Assembly: GCA_011525785.1 (NCBI GenBank)
Contig: WYBT01000041.1
Coordinates: 1-64,000 of the forward strand
DNA from: Planctomycetaceae bacterium
GTDB lineage: Bacteria > Planctomycetota > UBA1135 > GCA-002686595
Direction of reading: 5' to 3'
Length of the DNA stretch: 64,000 nt
In this document: positions 61,210 to 64,000 of the stretch, piece after piece
How positions within the stretch are numbered: the stretch's first letter is position 1
Layout of the letters: each line of letters starts with the position of its first letter
Made by a program: the position numbers and the translations under genes
The notes under the pieces: model-generated
Databases searched by the model: none
Seen by the model: the letters and a program-made list of their open reading frames with translations, nothing else
Told to the model about the DNA's origin: nothing

Positions 61210-61744
61210 GAGTAACGGAGGCGGAAGATCGACATGGTGGTCCCGAAAATAGCGGCCGCGCGCGTGACACGCCGGGCGCGCGTCCCCCTGAGTGTGGGGC
61301 CGCACGGGAAACGCTCGTCCGGCGCACGGGCGCGCGAGCAAGGACAACTCCTACGCGCGCGCACCTGCAACCAATCCAGGGAAACACCGTCGTTCGGCGC
61401 AAGGACCATCCCGCAATGCTCATTCGCTCGCTGTTGTCCGTGAACGATCGTTGCGCCCCGCTGCGTGCGGGGGCTCGCGCGAGGGCCGCCGCGCTCCGGC
61501 CCAGGCTCTCCACGGGTCTGCGACGGCAGGCGTGCGAGCGAGCCGCCCCGAGCCCGGCTCGCCGACTTGTGCCGGCCGAACCGCTGCGGCCGAGCATGCG
61601 TGCAAGCCCGGGGCGACCGCGGCCGCGCCACAGCCTCTCGCTCGATCGCGCGCGTGCGTCCGTTGCGGCCTCGCACTCGTCCGCAGGCGCGTGGATTCGT
61701 CAGGCGGCGCGCTGCGTGCAAGGGCCCGGCCCGGGGAGCGCACA
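61210..61744. other. 535-nt region between divergent genes; no gene recognised
   Basis: Open frames here are Arg/Ala/Pro-rich and look like non-coding shadows. The ECF and HEAT/jelly-roll genes diverge from it, so both promoters should lie here. An autoregulated ECF promoter upstream of the sigma gene is expected, but I could not point to a convincing pair of boxes. Confidence 0.5.
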
Positions 61745-63154
61745 GTGAAGCTCCTGACGTTGGCGGCCGTGGTGGTGGCCGCAGCGCTCGCCGGGCTCGT
61801 GCTCGTTCTCTCGAGCGGAGCGCCCGACCGCTCTGTCAGCGCCGCGCCGCATGCGTCGGCAGCAGCGCCCGGGGCCACTGCCGCCGCGGATCGTGAGCTG
61901 GCCGCGGGTCTCGAAGCCGTCCACATGCGCCTCGACGATCTGGTCGCGCGCCTCGAGGCGCTCGAGCGCGGTTCGCGCGCGCCCGTGGACGAGCTCGCGG
62001 CGCCGGCGTTGCGTCCGGACGACGATTGGCGCGCCGAGCCCGGCGCCGTCTCGCCGCAGGAGTGGCTGCGTCGCTACGTCGCGTCGTTCGCGGAAAGCGA
62101 CGAGGGCGAGGAGCTCTATCGCATGCACGTGCGTGCCGAGCTCTCGAGCCTGCTCCAGCCCGTCGCGGCGATCGTGGCGAGCCCTGCGCACGTCGAGAAG
62201 CTGCGCACGCGCCTCGCCGAGCTGCTCGACAAGCCCAAGTTCGCCGCGCACGGGCGCGTGGTCGATGCGCTCTTTGCAGCGCTGCTCGAGCGCGGCGTGG
62301 GCGAGCTGAGCGCCGCCGCACTCCAGTCTCTCGCGGCGATCGGCGGACGTGCGATCGCGCGGCTCGAGAACGCGCTGTGGTCCATCGAGAGCCGCGAATT
62401 GCGCCATGCGGCGATCCAGGTCGTGCTGCGGGCCGATCCGCGCGGCCCCGACATCGCGGTCGAGCGCCTGTTCCAGGTCGCGACCGATCCACTCGATCGC
62501 GCGTTCCTCCTCTCGTTGCTCGAAGGCGCCCCGCTCGAAGCCGCGCTCGCGACCGTGCGCGCGGCCACGAACGCAGACGTCGACGTGCGTCTCGCCGCCG
62601 CGGAGGCCGCGGGCGAGCTGCACGGAGAGCCGGTCGTCGCGCTCGTGCGCTGGTGGCTCGGTTTCGAACGCGACGAACGCGTGCGCGCGGCCCTCGGCGC
62701 CGCGGAACAGAGCGCCTCGCAAGTCCCCAGCTACCACGCCAAGCAAGCCTGCGGCCCGCCGAACGCTCGAGGCACGCACGACGATCCCGCTGCTTGGGCC
62801 TGCCAACAGTCTGACGGCGGTGAGCAGTGGCTCGAGTTGCGCTACGAACCGCCGCTGCGCGCCGAGCGCGTCGTGGTGCACGAGATCGGCGCCGCGGGCG
62901 GGGTGCGACGCATCGTCGGCTACGACGAAGCGGGCGCGCAGCACGAGCTGTGGCGCGGCGTCGACCCGAACACGGCGCCGGGCCCGGCCGAGTTCACCTT
63001 CGCGCCGACGCAGTTCCGCGTGCAGCGCGTGCGCCTGGTGATCGATACGAGCGCGCGCTCGTGGTGGGAGGAGATCGACGCCGTCGAGCTCGCGGGGCCC
63101 GAGGGCTCGGCCTGGGCCGTCGACGCGAGCGCGTCGAGCAACTACGGAAGTTGA
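61745..63154 (+). CDS. Membrane-anchored HEAT-like protein with C-terminal jelly-roll (discoidin-like) domain
   Basis: Predicted 469 aa from the GTG at 61745. Residues 2-23 (LLTLAAVVVAAALAGLVLVL) anchor it. A short coiled coil follows (LEAVHMRLDDLVARLEALE, about 57-76), then alpha-helical repeats of HEAT type (LQSLAAIGGRAIARLENALW, IQVVLRADPRGPDIAVERLF, about 165-325). The last ~130 residues form a beta domain (AWACQQSDGGEQWLELRYEP, VVVHEIGAAGGVRRIVGYDE, RLVIDTSARSWWEEIDAVEL) of the F5/8 type C or pappalysin-associated kind, which binds ligands. It probably projects into the periplasm. It lies beside the ECF operon but on the other strand. Confidence 0.75.
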   Translation: MKLLTLAAVVVAAALAGLVLVLSSGAPDRSVSAAPHASAAAPGATAAADRELAAGLEAVHMRLDDLVARLEALERGSRAPVDELAAPALRPDDDWRAEPGAVSPQEWLRRYVASFAESDEGEELYRMHVRAELSSLLQPVAAIVASPAHVEKLRTRLAELLDKPKFAAHGRVVDALFAALLERGVGELSAAALQSLAAIGGRAIARLENALWSIESRELRHAAIQVVLRADPRGPDIAVERLFQVATDPLDRAFLLSLLEGAPLEAALATVRAATNADVDVRLAAAEAAGELHGEPVVALVRWWLGFERDERVRAALGAAEQSASQVPSYHAKQACGPPNARGTHDDPAAWACQQSDGGEQWLELRYEPPLRAERVVVHEIGAAGGVRRIVGYDEAGAQHELWRGVDPNTAPGPAEFTFAPTQFRVQRVRLVIDTSARSWWEEIDAVELAGPEGSAWAVDASASSNYGS

Positions 63155-63173
63155 CGCTCGCCGCGCGCCGCTC

Positions 63174-63611
63174 TCACGCGAGCCAGGAGAGCATCGTGCG
63201 CGAGTCGACCAGGCCCGCTTGCTGGCGCACGACGCGGCTCGACTTCAACACGACGAAGTTCGGGATGCCCTGCACGCCGAAGCGCGCGGCGAGCTCGGGC
63301 TCGGCTTCGGTGTCGACCTTCAGGACGAGCGCGCGGCCGGCGGCGGCCCGGGCGGTCTGGGCGACGTGGGGCGCGGCGGCGCGGCACGGACCGCACCAGG
63401 AGGCCCAGAAGTCGACCAGCACCGGCGTACGCGCGGAATCGACGATCGCCTCGAAGGCCTCGGCGTCGACCTCGAGCGGCTGATCGATGGGCGGCAGCCC
63501 CGCGCCGCACGCTCCGCAGCGCGGGCCGTCGGTCAGGCGTTCGAGCGGGATGCGGTTCGAGCGCGCGCACTGCGGGCACGACAAGTTGATCGAGGGGCTT
63601 GAGACGCGCAT
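63174..63611 (-). CDS. trxC: Thioredoxin TrxC-like with N-terminal zinc finger
   Basis: Predicted 145 aa. An N-terminal zinc ribbon (CPQC at about 12-15, CGAC at about 32-35) precedes a thioredoxin domain with active site WASWCGPCR and the cis-Pro segment GVQGIPNFVV. This is the thioredoxin 2 layout. It reduces protein disulfides with electrons from thioredoxin reductase, in the cytoplasm, and may supply exported redox proteins through a membrane carrier. It lies 19 nt from the convergent HEAT/jelly-roll gene. Confidence 0.95.
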   Translation of the reverse strand: MRVSSPSINLSCPQCARSNRIPLERLTDGPRCGACGAGLPPIDQPLEVDAEAFEAIVDSARTPVLVDFWASWCGPCRAAAPHVAQTARAAAGRALVLKVDTEAEPELAARFGVQGIPNFVVLKSSRVVRQQAGLVDSRTMLSWLA

Positions 63612-63640
63612 GGCGAGGGCTGTGCTAGCACCCGTTCGAG

Positions 63641-63706
63641 GCGCTTTCGATGCGCCCCAGTGCGAGTGTGGGGCGCCGCGCGCGGGGCCCGCGCGGCCGA
63701 AAGCGC
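63641..63706 (-). other. Possible folded 5' leader of trxC
   Basis: Outer arms gcgctttcg (63641-63649) and cgaaagcgc (63698-63706) enclose two smaller hairpins (gcgcccca / tggggcgc, 63652-63676; gccgcgcg / cgcgcggc, 63675-63697, sharing two bases). On the minus strand this is 30-95 nt upstream of the trxC start. The rest of 63612-63970 shows nothing else. Confidence 0.4.
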
Positions 63707-63970
63707 CCGCTGCACGCGTCGAGGCGAGCGCGCGGTTCGGGCGCTTCGCGCGCCGAGGCCGGGCCGCAGCCCGCTCGAGCGTCTAGCGTTGTCCCTCGGC
63801 GCCTGCGGGCCATCGCGTCGTTCCGCGACTGCGGGCGGGCGCGCCGGGGCCGTTTTCCAGCGCCGCGCAGCGCCGTGACGCGGTCGCGGGTGCACGGGCG
63901 CTATCCTGCTCGATTCGAACGCGCGCTCCTGCGCGCCGCATTCGCGCTCGACCGCGTCCGCCCCACCCTG

Positions 63971-64000
63971 ATGTCCGCCGCCCGCCCCAAACCCTCCGCC
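63971..64000 (+). CDS. Start of a truncated gene at the window end (possible)
   Basis: An ATG at 63971 opens ten codons (MSAARPKPSA) that run off the window. No convincing ribosome site precedes it, and the residues say nothing about function. It is listed because the position after a 359-nt gene-free stretch fits a new gene. Confidence 0.35.
   Translation, partial: MSAARPKPSA

Noticed and set aside
61134..61347. Longer (ATG 61347) or shorter (GTG 61134) start for the ECF sigma factor
   Set aside because: The long form adds an unrelated Arg/Pro-rich stretch; the short form trims close to region 2. GTG 61209 was taken as a compromise.
61292..61744. N-terminal extension of the HEAT/jelly-roll gene or a separate gene
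   Set aside because: The translation is Arg/Ala/Pro-rich without domain signal, and the GTG at 61745 is followed at once by a membrane anchor.
1..64000. Mobile elements, CRISPR arrays, prophage genes, rRNA or tRNA genes
   Set aside because: No transposase, integrase, spaced repeat array or conserved RNA core was seen on either strand; the 39-bp inverted repeat is the only mobile-like candidate.

Overview
The window is very GC-rich, densely coded DNA. Its gene content points to a free-living member of the Planctomycetota: many large secreted beta-propeller and FG-GAP proteins, a DUF1570-like metalloprotease, an ECF sigma factor paired with an unusual anti-sigma protein, and a lineage-type C-terminal Cys module. 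The phylum call is inferred from gene families, not from a marker gene. I found no rRNA, tRNA, CRISPR array, transposase or phage gene.

Layout. 1-7 kb: a 1239-aa exported protein that joins TPR, metallopeptidase, DUF1080-like and thioredoxin-like parts, divergent from a translationally coupled operon of an SDR epimerase, a small membrane protein and a GMC-type FAD oxidoreductase. 7-15 kb: an anchored carboxypeptidase-regulatory-like protein, a propeller lipoprotein, an HTH regulator coupled to a two-motif retropepsin-like lipoprotein, a secreted propeller, and a lipoprotein MsrB-MsrA fusion. 15-28 kb: a large secreted subtilisin with two tandem beta-domain repeats and two P-domains, an exported RraB-like lipoprotein, an orphan E1-alpha dehydrogenase subunit, a secreted WD40 protein, a CBS-pair protein, and two tandem paralogs of the 7 kb anchored protein. 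28-40 kb: two FG-GAP proteins, a C-terminally short pyruvate kinase, an arylsulfotransferase-like protein, a 39-bp perfect inverted repeat, a vanadium-haloperoxidase-like lipoprotein and a type II P-type ATPase. 40-55 kb: a methyltransferase, secreted propellers, a sulfotransferase/glycosyltransferase pair, a LamG-sugar dehydrogenase-PKD protein, mazG and a GT-C type membrane protein. 55-64 kb: a secreted propeller whose signal-peptide frame is broken by a heptanucleotide tandem repeat, another module-bearing propeller, an ECF sigma/anti-sigma-thioredoxin pair, a HEAT/jelly-roll anchored protein and trxC.

Two things stand out. First, six copies of a 7-nt repeat lie between a well-placed ATG and the body of a secreted protein. 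Copy-number change would switch the reading frame, which is a textbook phase-variation layout. Second, five secreted proteins share a C-terminal module of about 140 residues with four conserved Cys and otherwise different propeller bodies. It may be a lineage-specific sorting, anchoring or assembly domain. The anti-sigma protein with a periplasmic CPWC thioredoxin domain is a third candidate system, for envelope redox sensing.
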